Source of the DNA: Flavisphingopyxis soli
GTDB lineage: Bacteria > Pseudomonadota > Alphaproteobacteria > Sphingomonadales > Sphingomonadaceae
Direction: 5' to 3'
Assembly: GCF_007995095.1 (NCBI RefSeq)
Contig: NZ_VOPY01000002.1
Coordinates: 62,001-126,000 of the forward strand
DNA: 64,000 nucleotides
In this document: piece by piece, positions 55,049-63,770 of the stretch
Numbering within the stretch: the first letter of the stretch is position 1
How the letters are laid out: the number at the start of each line of letters is the position of its first letter
Notes under the pieces: model-generated
Seen by the model: the letters and a program-made list of their open reading frames with translations, nothing else
What the model was told of the DNA's origin: nothing
The model's database searches: none
Program-made: the position numbers and the translations under genes

Positions 55049-56461
55049 CTAGTTCTTATTGCTGCCGTTCCAGATCGAGGCCTGCTGGTCGACATATTGT
55101 TGCGTCTGGCGCAGGATCGCGAGCTGGCGGTCCATGTTCGAGAATGTCTGTTGCAGGTTCGCCTGATAGCGATTGATGTCGTCGTCGAGTTTGGTCCGAA
55201 GGTCGTCAAGTTGCTTGTTGACCTGGGCAAAGCGCGCCTTGGCGAGCGTCAACGGGCTGTTGGCATCCTGCAAGGCGGTGCGAACCGCATCGAGCGTGCC
55301 GGCGAGGCCCGGATGGTTGGCGTCGGGCGTAACCGGGTCGAGCATCTGGGCGACCGCGGTCGGATCCGCCGCCATTGCGCGATCGAAGGTCGGACTATCG
55401 AGCTCGAGCGTGCCGTCGCGCGCGGTGCGCACGCCGATATCGGCAAGCGTGCGAAACGGCCCGTCGGTCGACAGGATCGCCGAGCTCATCCGGCCAAGCC
55501 GCGTTGTCATGTCGCGGATCGCGCGGTTGCCGGCGAGCGGACCGCCCGAGGCGCTGTCGGTTCCCGGTGCGGTCGCGGTGTTGAGGCCGCGCTTGAGCGT
55601 GTTGTACGCGTCGATGAATTCGCTCACCAGGTCGCGCGTCGTCGCCACGGGCTTGTCGCCCGAAATCGTGATCGCAGCGCCCGGGGCCGCTGACAACAGG
55701 TTGAGGCGGACGCCCACGATCGCATTTTCGATGACGTTGCTCGAATTGACCAGCTCGATGCCGTCCATCATGACAATGCTGTCGGCGGCGTCGGAAACTT
55801 TCGCCATTCCGGTCGTGCTGCCAGATGCATAGGCAAAATCGGTGAGCGGGCTCGGCGCGCCGGTGATCGGATCGGGACCCGGGGCGGCGATCGAGAAACT
55901 CTCGTTCGCGCCTTGCTTGCCCGATACGACGAGCCGCGTGCCGCGGTTGTCGCTGACGATCTTGGCAGTGACGCCAGCATCGGCGGTGTTGATCGCATCG
56001 CGCAGCCCGGCAAGGCTATCGTTGGTTGCATCGATGATGATGTCGAATGCGCCGGTGCTGGTCGTCAGCGTCAGCGTGCCGGTTCCGACCGCCGCGTCAG
56101 GTCCGGTGAAATTGCGCGAAATGATCCGCTGTTCGGCGGCGAGTTGCTTCACCTCGAGCGAGACTGGTAGCCCCTGGGGCTTTTGGCCGTCGATAAAGCT
56201 CGCGGTGGCGACGCCGCCGTTGCTCGATACCAGGTCGCCGGCAAAGCGCCGCCCGTCGAGGATCCCGCTGAGCGCGTCGGCAAAGGTGTTGAGCGACGAT
56301 GATGCCGAAGCGAGTGCAGAGATGCGCGCGCTGTTGAGCTGCTGCTTCTGCTGGATCGTCGCCTCGCGCGGCTGGCGCGTCGCAGCGACGAGGTCGGCCA
56401 CGAGCTGACCCGAGTTGATTCCGGACTGGCCGCTGATCAGGTTGGAAATACTGGAGAGCAT
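55049..56461 (-). CDS. fliD: Flagellar filament cap protein FliD (hook-associated protein 2)
   Basis: 470 residues. N-terminal (SISNLISGQSGINSGQLVAD) and C-terminal (NLQQTFSNMDRQLAILRQTQ) coiled-coil regions flank a globular middle, as in FliD. The C-terminal end mentions the usual YVDQQASIWNGSN tail. The pentameric or hexameric cap folds flagellin at the filament tip. It follows flhB by 45 bp, probably in the same transcript, and pairs with fliS. Confidence 0.93.
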   Translation of the reverse strand: MLSSISNLISGQSGINSGQLVADLVAATRQPREATIQQKQQLNSARISALASASSSLNTFADALSGILDGRRFAGDLVSSNGGVATASFIDGQKPQGLPVSLEVKQLAAEQRIISRNFTGPDAAVGTGTLTLTTSTGAFDIIIDATNDSLAGLRDAINTADAGVTAKIVSDNRGTRLVVSGKQGANESFSIAAPGPDPITGAPSPLTDFAYASGSTTGMAKVSDAADSIVMMDGIELVNSSNVIENAIVGVRLNLLSAAPGAAITISGDKPVATTRDLVSEFIDAYNTLKRGLNTATAPGTDSASGGPLAGNRAIRDMTTRLGRMSSAILSTDGPFRTLADIGVRTARDGTLELDSPTFDRAMAADPTAVAQMLDPVTPDANHPGLAGTLDAVRTALQDANSPLTLAKARFAQVNKQLDDLRTKLDDDINRYQANLQQTFSNMDRQLAILRQTQQYVDQQASIWNGSNKN

Positions 56462-56506
56462 GTGTGCCCCTTTCTGGAAGCTTTAACGGCAGGCGGCGGA
56501 AAAGAT

Positions 56507-57649
56507 TTAGCTTTCGGGACGACCGTCGGCATCGAAGCGCAGGTCGTCGGGAACGATGATGTCGGGGCGGTCGTGCTTGTCGGCCATCTCGGCATCCAGA
56601 CGGAAAATGAAGGCGAGCAGCGAGGCGACCGCCATGTAGAGCCGCTCGTCGACGATGTGATTGGGTTTCGACGTGTAATAGATCGCACGCGTCAGCTCGG
56701 GATAATGCAGGATCGGCACCTTGTTCTCGTCGGCCAGGCTGCGCATGATCAGCGCCAGTTCGCCGCGTCCGCGCGCCAGCACGATCGGCGCGGCGTCGCG
56801 CGTCTGGTCGTAGCGCAGCGCGACTGCGAAATGCGTCGGGTTGACGAGCAGCACGGTCGCATCCTCGATCGCCTTGCGCGCCGATCCGCTCATCATTTCC
56901 TGCTGCCGCTGGCGGATCGCCTGTTTGACCTCGGGTGAGCCTTCGCTTTCCTTGTGCTCGTCCTTGACCTCCTGCTTGGTCATGCTCAGCTTCTTGCTGC
57001 GCTGGAACATCTGCGCGGGGACGTCGATCAGCGCGATGACGACGAGGCAGCCCGCCATCGCGATCAGCGTGAAGACGAACATGCCGCCAAAGGCGTCGAT
57101 GCTGTTGCGGATATCGCCGAGACCGAGCTGGACCATGTCCTTGATCGACGAATAGATCAGCACGGTTCCGACCACGCCCATCAGGCTGACCTTGGCGAGC
57201 GCCTTCGACAGTTCGATCAGCGCATGCATGCCGAACATGCGCTTCAGGCCCGAAGCCGGGTTCATCTTTGATGCCTTTGGCTCGAGCGCCGACCAGCGGA
57301 AGCCGAGCGAACCGAGCATTGCCGGAGTCGCGATCGTTGTCAGCATCAACAGCGCGAACAGGGCGCCGAACGGGATCGCCAACGGAGCGACCAGCCGCAA
57401 CGTGCGTTCGCCCATGTTGAAATCTTCGATGTCGGCGGGCGCGAAACTGAGGCCCGATCGGACCACCGCCGAAGTGGCATCGACGAGATGGGTGCCGAAC
57501 AGTGCGAACATCGTCGCGCCGCCGATCATGACGAGCGCGACGCCAAGCTCCTTCGACTGGAGGACGTCGCCCTTCTTGGCGCTGTCCTTCAACCGTTTTT
57601 GGGTTGGATCTTCGGTTTTCTCGCCGCCGCCGGATGGTGAATCGGCCAT
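56507..57649 (-). CDS. flhB: Flagellar export apparatus switch protein FlhB
   Basis: 380 residues. Four membrane helices occupy about residues 35-210, and a cytosolic domain carries the autocleavage motif N270-P-T-H (LLVNPTHFAVALRY). FlhB cleavage switches export from rod/hook to filament proteins, under control of FliK. The N-terminus (GGGEKTEDPTQKRLKDSAKK) is typical. It is 4 bp after fliR. Confidence 0.96.
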   Translation of the reverse strand: MADSPSGGGEKTEDPTQKRLKDSAKKGDVLQSKELGVALVMIGGATMFALFGTHLVDATSAVVRSGLSFAPADIEDFNMGERTLRLVAPLAIPFGALFALLMLTTIATPAMLGSLGFRWSALEPKASKMNPASGLKRMFGMHALIELSKALAKVSLMGVVGTVLIYSSIKDMVQLGLGDIRNSIDAFGGMFVFTLIAMAGCLVVIALIDVPAQMFQRSKKLSMTKQEVKDEHKESEGSPEVKQAIRQRQQEMMSGSARKAIEDATVLLVNPTHFAVALRYDQTRDAAPIVLARGRGELALIMRSLADENKVPILHYPELTRAIYYTSKPNHIVDERLYMAVASLLAFIFRLDAEMADKHDRPDIIVPDDLRFDADGRPES

Positions 57650-57653
57650 AGCG

Positions 57654-58433
57654 TCAGCCCCTCACGACGATTTGCGACTGTTCGAGACCATCGGACATCG
57701 CGTGCATTACCGCATTGGCCATGACCGGTGCGGCCATCGCCAGCAGGACGAGGCCCGAGAGCAAGGCGACGGGCAGGCCGACCGCGAACAGGTTCATCGC
57801 TGGGGCCGAACGGGCAAGCATCGCCATGACGAGCTGGATCAGAATCAGCGCGGCGCCGACGGGCATCGCGATCAGCAATCCCATGGCAAACAGCGAGGCG
57901 CCGAAATCGACCAGGTCGCGGATCGCGGCAAAGCCGGGAAAGGCGTGGCCCGGCGGGAGGGTGTGATAGCTGTCGACGATGATCGAGATGAGCATCAGGT
58001 GGCCGTCCATCGCGAGCAGCAACAGCGTTGCGACAATCGACAGGAACTGGCCGATGACCGGGGTCGACGCGCCCGACTGCGGATCGTTGAGCGACGCGAA
58101 GCCGAGTCCCATCGCGTTGCTCAGCGTCTCGCCGGCAACGAACGCCGCCGAATAGCCGATCTGCAGCGCAAAACCGATCGAGATGCCGACGACGATCTCA
58201 CCGGCGATGAAGATGAACCCGGTAAAGCTGACCAGCGTGTCGGCGGGCATGATCGCGCCGCCCGCGCCGGTCGCGGCAATCCCGATCATCATCGCCAGGA
58301 TGATGCGGACCTGCAGCGGCACCTGTGCGGCACCGAAAATCGGCGCAGCGATCAGCGCGGCCCCGGGCCGAATCATCGCCATCGCCCATTGCCACAGTTG
58401 GTCTTCGGCGCCTGCGAAAGCCGGGGCGATCAT
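57654..58433 (-). CDS. fliR: Flagellar export gate protein FliR
   Basis: 259 residues with about six membrane helices. FGAAQVPLQVRIILAMMIGI and GISIGFALQIGYSAAFVAGE are family-typical. FliP, FliQ and FliR form the export gate inside the basal body. The ATG at 58433 overlaps the fliQ stop as ATGA; the open frame upstream is only a fliQ shadow. Confidence 0.95.
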   Translation of the reverse strand: MIAPAFAGAEDQLWQWAMAMIRPGAALIAAPIFGAAQVPLQVRIILAMMIGIAATGAGGAIMPADTLVSFTGFIFIAGEIVVGISIGFALQIGYSAAFVAGETLSNAMGLGFASLNDPQSGASTPVIGQFLSIVATLLLLAMDGHLMLISIIVDSYHTLPPGHAFPGFAAIRDLVDFGASLFAMGLLIAMPVGAALILIQLVMAMLARSAPAMNLFAVGLPVALLSGLVLLAMAAPVMANAVMHAMSDGLEQSQIVVRG

Positions 58434-58702
58434 ACGAGAAGCTCCGGAATCCGGTTGAACATGTCGATCGTGAAGTCGGCGATCAGGTAGAGAATCGAGC
58501 CGCCGAACAGCGCGAGCATCAGGCCCACGACGATCAGTTTCGGCACGAAGCTCAGCGTCGCCTCGTTGATCGACGTCGCCGCCTGGACCATGCCGAGCAG
58601 GATGCCGACGACGAGCGCGGGGACGAGGAGCGGGGCGGCGGCGAGCGCGGTGATCCACAGGGTCTGCTGCGCGATGCCAATGAAGAAGTCGGTCTGTTCC
58701 AT
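58430..58702 (-). CDS. fliQ: Flagellar export gate protein FliQ
   Basis: A 90-residue protein of two membrane hairpin helices. TLWITALAAAPLLVPALVVG, then LLGMVQAATSINEATLSFVP, is the FliQ core. It is part of the FliPQR gate complex. It lies 10 bp after fliP and overlaps fliR. Confidence 0.95.
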   Translation of the reverse strand: MEQTDFFIGIAQQTLWITALAAAPLLVPALVVGILLGMVQAATSINEATLSFVPKLIVVGLMLALFGGSILYLIADFTIDMFNRIPELLV

Positions 58703-58712
58703 GGTCCGGGCC

Positions 58713-59498
58713 TCAGGTTACGAACGAACCGGCGAGCGAGCCCATCGTCAGGGCCCAGCCATCGACCAGGACGAATAGGAGCAGCTTGAAAGGCATCGAG
58801 ATGATTGTCGGCGACAGCATCATCATGCCGAGCGCCATCAGCGTCGATGCCACGACCAGATCGATGATCAGGAAGGGCAGGAAGATCATGAAGCCGATCT
58901 GGAATGCGGTTTTGAGCTCGCTCGTCACGAAGGCTGGCAGCAGGATCGAAAACGGGATCGCTTCGGCGCTTTCGAAGCTCGGCTTCTTGGCGATGTCCAT
59001 GAACAGCTTGAGATCGGTCTGACGCGTCTGTTTGACCATGAAGCTGTGGAAGATGTCGCCCGAGGTCGCGACCGCCTGTTCGAGCGTCACCTGGTCGGCG
59101 CCATAGGGCTGGATCGCGCGGGCGTTGATCTGCTCGATCGACGGCGCCATCACGAACAGCGAAAGGAACAGCGACAGGCCGATCAGGACCTGGTTGGGCG
59201 GGGTCTGCTGAAGGCCGAGCGCCTGGCGCAGGATCGACAGGACGATGATGATGCGGGTGAAGCTGGTCATCATCAGGATCAGCGACGGCAGGATCGTCAG
59301 CAGACCCATCATCACGAGAATCTGGAGCGACAGCGTCAACGGCGCACCGTTGCCCGATACGTCGCCAAGTGCGCGGGTCAGCGCTTCGGAAGCGCCCGGC
59401 GTCTGCGCCGACAGCTGGGCAGGGACGGCCAGCAGCAGGCCGGCGAGGCCGAGGCGGAGAAGTGTGGCGGGGGCGGGGAGGCGAAGCGACGCGCGCAT
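58713..59498 (-). CDS. fliP: Flagellar export gate protein FliP
   Basis: A 261-residue protein with a cleavable signal sequence (LLLAVPAQLSAQ) and four membrane helices. The blocks SFTRIIIVLSILRQALGLQQ, PPNQVLIGLSLFLSLFVM and PFSILLPAFVTSELKTAFQI are diagnostic. Five copies form the core of the FliPQR gate. It lies 4 bp after fliO. Confidence 0.96.
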   Translation of the reverse strand: MRASLRLPAPATLLRLGLAGLLLAVPAQLSAQTPGASEALTRALGDVSGNGAPLTLSLQILVMMGLLTILPSLILMMTSFTRIIIVLSILRQALGLQQTPPNQVLIGLSLFLSLFVMAPSIEQINARAIQPYGADQVTLEQAVATSGDIFHSFMVKQTRQTDLKLFMDIAKKPSFESAEAIPFSILLPAFVTSELKTAFQIGFMIFLPFLIIDLVVASTLMALGMMMLSPTIISMPFKLLLFVLVDGWALTMGSLAGSFVT

Positions 59499-59502
59499 CG
59501 GC

Positions 59503-59901
59503 TTATTCCTGGCCCGGGCGGGCGGCGGCGCGAAGTGCGAGCGCCTTGTTCATGATCGTGCGGAAGGGATTGGCGGGTTCGCCGAGCCCGGCGTCGGGCG
59601 TGTCGTCTGTCACGGGCACCGGCGCGGTGTGCGCTTCGCGTTCGGCTTGCGTCATCTCGCGGGTGGCGATCTGTTCGATCTTGCCGCGTGTTGCCGATAG
59701 CAAGATCCGCTGGCTTCCGAATTCGATGACCGCGAGCCGGCCCGACGTGCCCATCGAAAGCGTTTCGACGAGGCGCATGTCGCGCTGCTTCACGCCGGGA
59801 GCGAGGCCCGGCTGGTATTTACGATAGAGCCATAACGCTCCCACGATCATGCCTGCCATGAGCGGCAGCATGATCACCAGCTTGAGTATGTAATACGTCA
59901 C
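59503..59901 (-). CDS. fliO: Flagellar biosynthesis protein FliO
   Basis: 132 residues. One N-terminal membrane helix (LKLVIMLPLMAGMIVGALWLY) is followed by a cytosolic domain with LVETLSMGTSGRLAVIEFGS, the FliO pattern. FliO is a scaffold for assembling the FliP ring. It shares one base with fliN and precedes fliP. Confidence 0.9.
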   Translation of the reverse strand: MTYYILKLVIMLPLMAGMIVGALWLYRKYQPGLAPGVKQRDMRLVETLSMGTSGRLAVIEFGSQRILLSATRGKIEQIATREMTQAEREAHTAPVPVTDDTPDAGLGEPANPFRTIMNKALALRAAARPGQE

Positions 59902-60269
59902 TAAGCACGCCTTTCGACCTTCGCACTGCCGACGTTCTTCGTGACAACTTCCGCAACGCGGATGCCGAAACGACCGTCGACCGTTACAACTTCCCCCCTT
60001 GCAACCAGCGTGCCATTTACGTTGATGTCGAGCAGGTCGCTCGCCTGGCGGCCGAGTTCAACCACCGAGCCTTCGTTCAAGGCCATGATTTCACTAAGTT
60101 TTAGCGAAACGTTGCCGACCTCGACCGAAAGCCGGACGGGGATATCGGCAAGGAAGCGATAATGGTTGGCGCTCTCGTCGGCAAAAGCTGCCGCGGTGTC
60201 GCGGCAAGAATTTGCCGTTTCGTTGCCGCCCTGCGGGGGAAGCGTGGGGGCTTCGGTCATGTCGTTCAT
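59901..60269 (-). CDS. fliN: Flagellar motor switch protein FliN
   Basis: 122 residues. A variable N-terminus is followed by a single SpoA (C-ring) domain from about residue 40: FLADIPVRLSVEVGN, then LNEGSVVELGRQASDLLDIN and VNGTLVARGEVVTVDGRFGI. It forms the lower C-ring with FliM. It lies 3 bp after fliM. Confidence 0.95.
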   Translation of the reverse strand: MNDMTEAPTLPPQGGNETANSCRDTAAAFADESANHYRFLADIPVRLSVEVGNVSLKLSEIMALNEGSVVELGRQASDLLDINVNGTLVARGEVVTVDGRFGIRVAEVVTKNVGSAKVERRA

Positions 60270-60272
60270 AAC

Positions 60273-61190
60273 TTATCCTTTCTCGATATGGTCGATGCGG
60301 AAGGCGGCGAGGCCGTTTTGCTCGCCGAGACTGCCGCGTGCGAAGGTGCGATCGCCGATGATCAGCGGGATGTTCTGGGCCGGCGGAATGGGAATGATGT
60401 CGCCGGGCTTGAGGTTGGCGAGCTCGGGCAGCGTCATCGTCGGACGCGCCAGGATCGAGCGGACGGGGACGAAGACCTCGGCCATCGCGCCACCCATTTC
60501 GAGCCGCCATGCCGGGTCGGCGGTAACCGCTTCGGGGCCCTGGCTGGGGCTCCATTCTTCGCGCGCCGACTGGATCATCGCGATCGGGTAAACGATGTCG
60601 ATGGTGAAGCTGGTCGTGCCGGCAAAGGTCAGCGTGAACGGCTGGATCATCAGCGCCGCGTCGCCCTTGGCGATCTTGGCTTCCTCGGGATCGTCGGTCA
60701 GGCCGGCGGCGAGGCAGCGGAACGATCCGAACTCGCCCCACGCGGCACCGATCGGCATCGCCAGCGAGTCGGCAATGCGATGCATCAGGCGCAGGTCGGC
60801 GGGGGAATATTCGGTCTTCTGCGTTTTCGCGCGGGAGATCGAACCACCGAAAAAGGCGTCGACAAGCGCGGCGATGAGGTCGTGGCCAAGGCGCAGCGCA
60901 AGCCGGCCCTTCATTGGCGGCAGCTGGTAGAAGGCGAGGCCCATCGATTGGCCCTGCGCCGCTAGCCAGCTGTCGTGCGTGTCGATGATCGCCTGTTCGG
61001 GCGTGACCGTCAGGCGTTCGCTGGCGAGTGGCTGGAGCGCAGTGCGCAGGCCGCCGGCGAGCAGCTTGGCGGTCCGCCGTGCGATCGGCATGACGTCGGC
61101 TTCGCTGCTGTCGCGCCGCGGAAAGCTGTGCGCCGCACCCTGCAGCGCGTCGGCGGCCGGAGCTGGTGATATGGGAGCCTGGGTCGCCAT
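60273..61190 (-). CDS. fliM: Flagellar motor switch protein FliM, lacking the N-terminal CheY-binding motif
   Basis: 305 residues. A CheC-like middle domain covers about 50-220 (YQLPPMKGRLALRLGHDLIA), and a C-terminal SpoA domain follows (PELANLKPGDIIPIPPAQNI). The N-terminus is MATQAPISPAPAADALQGAA and contains nothing like the LSQxEIDALL CheY-P binding peptide of enterobacterial FliM; the protein is also shorter than usual. The ATG at 61190 is 4 bp after fliL. Confidence 0.92.
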   Translation of the reverse strand: MATQAPISPAPAADALQGAAHSFPRRDSSEADVMPIARRTAKLLAGGLRTALQPLASERLTVTPEQAIIDTHDSWLAAQGQSMGLAFYQLPPMKGRLALRLGHDLIAALVDAFFGGSISRAKTQKTEYSPADLRLMHRIADSLAMPIGAAWGEFGSFRCLAAGLTDDPEEAKIAKGDAALMIQPFTLTFAGTTSFTIDIVYPIAMIQSAREEWSPSQGPEAVTADPAWRLEMGGAMAEVFVPVRSILARPTMTLPELANLKPGDIIPIPPAQNIPLIIGDRTFARGSLGEQNGLAAFRIDHIEKG

Positions 61191-61194
61191 GGTC

Positions 61195-61740
61195 TTACTG
61201 CAGCACCAGCTTGGTGAAATAGACTTCGGCGATGCCGCCAAAGCCCGTTTTTTCCTTGAGCGTCGCGTTGATCCGGTCGCGCAGTCGGACGGCAAGCGCC
61301 TCTTTCCCGGCGACGGTTTCGAGCTCGAGCCCGTCGGTATTGGCAAGTTCGAGGACGATCGCATTGCGAATCGCGATGTCGTGATCGGTCAGCGCCTCGA
61401 TGACGGTCTCGTCATAGAAGGTCGAAACCGCCAAATCGACCTGGGCAAAGCCGCTGTCGCCACGCAGGTTGGTGGTGAAGGTCTTGTCGATCGGGTGATA
61501 GGTCACCTTGTACTTTTCGGTGTGGGTCAGCTTGCCGTTGGCTGGCGCCTCGACCTCGTCGCCGTCCTTGAGGACAAGCTTGGGCAGATCGGGTTTTTCT
61601 TCGGCGGGCGGGCCGCTGATCGAGTGGGCATAGACGTAACCGCCGCCGCCACAGGCGCCGCCGATCACCAACACAGCAATCGCCGACAGCAGCATCTTTT
61701 TCTTTTTGCTGCGTTTCTTGGGTTGCTTTTCAGTCGACAT
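61195..61740 (-). CDS. fliL: Flagellar basal body-associated protein FliL
   Basis: 181 residues. A very basic cytosolic end (EKQPKKRSKKKKM) precedes a membrane helix (LLSAIAVLVIGGACGGGGYV) and a periplasmic stomatin-like domain ending FGGIAEVYFTKLVLQ, the conserved FliL C-terminus. It associates with the stator units and affects torque. It lies 36 bp after fliK. Confidence 0.93.
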   Translation of the reverse strand: MSTEKQPKKRSKKKKMLLSAIAVLVIGGACGGGGYVYAHSISGPPAEEKPDLPKLVLKDGDEVEAPANGKLTHTEKYKVTYHPIDKTFTTNLRGDSGFAQVDLAVSTFYDETVIEALTDHDIAIRNAIVLELANTDGLELETVAGKEALAVRLRDRINATLKEKTGFGGIAEVYFTKLVLQ

Positions 61741-61776
61741 GTTTGAACTCCGAATGGGTCTTAGTGTGCCGGAAAA

Positions 61777-63342
61777 TCAGGCGTAAAATACGTTGGAAGC
61801 CGGGTTTGACAGCCCGCTCTCTGGGCGCGCCGGGATACCGTGATTGGCCGAAAAACCGCGCTGGTCGTGGCGGGTGCTGGCCGATTGCTGGGCATTGCTG
61901 CCGCGACCGTCGTGCCCGGTGCTGTGACCGGCGCTCTGGCCGCTACGCTGTTCGGATCCGCTGCCATCATGGCGGGCGGCTGCGTCGCGCGTCGCGACAT
62001 CGATCGTCGTGATCCGCTGTCCGGCCTGGCGCAGTTCGTGTTCGATGCGGCCATGCGCCTGCGCGATCGCGCCGCGCACGGCTTCGTTTTCGGTCGTGAT
62101 CTGCAGGCGTTCCATCTTGTGATCGAGCGCGATCTCGAGCTTGCCGAACCCTTCGGGGGTAATCTGCAAGAGGATCGCGCCGTTCTTGATCGACATTGCC
62201 GACATCGCGGCGCTGATCGCGCCACCGATGCGCTGTCCGAAATTGTGGTCGAACGGCACCGTTGCGGCGGTCGGAAGGTTTTGAGGTGTCGGGGTGCCGG
62301 CCTGCGCGGGAGCGGTCTGCTGCGCGACGACCTGGGTGAAATTCTGAACCGGCTGGGCCGACGTGTCGGCAGCGAGCACTGGCGCGGGGGCCGCTGCGAC
62401 AGGGGCGTTTGAATGCGCCGGGGCGGGCTTGTCGCCGATCGACCGCTGCAGTGCCGCCGCGAGGTTCGTTGCGGGTGCACGACTGGTCGCCGACGTCTCT
62501 GAGTCGCCGATCTTGGCGGCGCTGGCCTTGGAGCCCTGCGCCTCACGCGTTGGTGTCGCGCCGGCCCGGCCAGCAATGCCGCCGGCCTGGATGAACTGTG
62601 CGGCGCCGACTGCCGATGCGGCCGTCGGGAGGGTTTGAGTGACCGCGGTCCGCGCTGCCTGGTCGTTTTGCAATTGGGCCGACGTTGCCTGCTCGCTCCG
62701 GGCCGCCGCCGACGATTGGATCGCCGACGGCGTAGGAGCGGGGGTAACAGGGGCGGCGGTGCTGGCCACAGTCGCGGGACCAGCGGGCGTAGCGGGAGTT
62801 GAATTTGCCGACGCTGCAGCAGCGGTAGCGGCTTTTGCCACGTCCGAGGCGGGTGCGGGCAGGTCAATCGTTCCGCGCGCGACGACGCCGGGCGCGGTGC
62901 GAGCTGCGCCATGCGATCCGCTTTGCAGGCTATCGCCTGCGGCGCCGGTGGTCTGCGTAAGCGCAGCGCCGGTGGCGGGGACTGCGGCAAGGACTTGCGG
63001 GGTGGCGACACCGGGAAGCACGATCATCGGCGCCATCACATTGGGATTGGCATCGGTATCGCGCTTGTCATCGGACTTGGCCGCATCGGCCTTGTCCGCT
63101 GCGCCGGTTTCGACCGCGAGCGGATTGGTGTCTTCGCCGACCGGCGAAGCGACCGCAAATTTCGCGTGTCCCGGAAGCGACGAAGCGGTCGTGGGCGCCA
63201 GGTGCGGCGCCGTCTTGGCCTCGAGCTGGCGGCGGAAAGGAAGGGTGTTACCGGTCATCGTTTCCGACCTTGCAGAAAGCGTGCCAGTTGGGTTGGCGTT
63301 AGCCGTGCCGCCTTTACCGAAGCTGGTTGAAAGGTTCATCAT
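61777..63342 (-). CDS. fliK: Flagellar hook-length control protein FliK
   Basis: 521 residues. The first about 370 are Ala/Thr/Pro-rich and disordered, as in other FliK rulers. The conserved C-terminal domain follows: SIKNGAILLQITPEGFGKLE, IALDHKMERLQITTENEAVR and HELRQAGQRITTIDV. FliK measures hook length and triggers the FlhB switch. Two adjacent start ATGs occur (63342 and 63339); the second overlaps the fliJ stop. Confidence 0.9.
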   Translation of the reverse strand: MMNLSTSFGKGGTANANPTGTLSARSETMTGNTLPFRRQLEAKTAPHLAPTTASSLPGHAKFAVASPVGEDTNPLAVETGAADKADAAKSDDKRDTDANPNVMAPMIVLPGVATPQVLAAVPATGAALTQTTGAAGDSLQSGSHGAARTAPGVVARGTIDLPAPASDVAKAATAAAASANSTPATPAGPATVASTAAPVTPAPTPSAIQSSAAARSEQATSAQLQNDQAARTAVTQTLPTAASAVGAAQFIQAGGIAGRAGATPTREAQGSKASAAKIGDSETSATSRAPATNLAAALQRSIGDKPAPAHSNAPVAAAPAPVLAADTSAQPVQNFTQVVAQQTAPAQAGTPTPQNLPTAATVPFDHNFGQRIGGAISAAMSAMSIKNGAILLQITPEGFGKLEIALDHKMERLQITTENEAVRGAIAQAHGRIEHELRQAGQRITTIDVATRDAAARHDGSGSEQRSGQSAGHSTGHDGRGSNAQQSASTRHDQRGFSANHGIPARPESGLSNPASNVFYA

Positions 63343-63770
63343 GGGCGCGATTCCATCGATCTGCGCGGCATTGCGCGCGGTTGGTTGGCGATCTTGCGAT
63401 CGATCTCGAGTTCGACATTGGCGGCGGCGCGACCGGCAAGCCGGTCGGCAATCTCGCGTTTCTGGAAGGCGGCAACGCGTTGCCGCTCCATTTCGGCAGT
63501 TCTTTGCCGTGCCTCGTCGATCGTCTGCGCCATGCCGTCATCTGCGTGGCGCAGGCGATCGACCAGCTCGAGCTGGGCGTGGAGCGCGCGGCCTTCGCGA
63601 CACGCATTGCCCGCTTCGTGCATGTGGGCGGCGATCGATTTCAATTGCCGGCGGCGCTGATGGAGCGTGTCTTCGGCACCACGGGCGAGCGCGCTGTCGC
63701 CCGTCGCGATGCGCAGCTGGGTGTCGCGCATACCGAGGATGCGACGACGACTGGCGAGCAGCTTCTTCAT
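63339..63770 (-). CDS. fliJ: Flagellar export chaperone FliJ
   Basis: A 143-residue, highly charged, helical coiled-coil protein (RRRQLKSIAAHMHEAGNACR, RQRTAEMERQRVAAFQKREI). Identity rests on size, coiled-coil nature and position directly after fliI. FliJ couples the FliI ATPase to the export gate. The ATG overlaps the fliI stop by 4 bp. Confidence 0.8.
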   Translation of the reverse strand: MKKLLASRRRILGMRDTQLRIATGDSALARGAEDTLHQRRRQLKSIAAHMHEAGNACREGRALHAQLELVDRLRHADDGMAQTIDEARQRTAEMERQRVAAFQKREIADRLAGRAAANVELEIDRKIANQPRAMPRRSMESRP

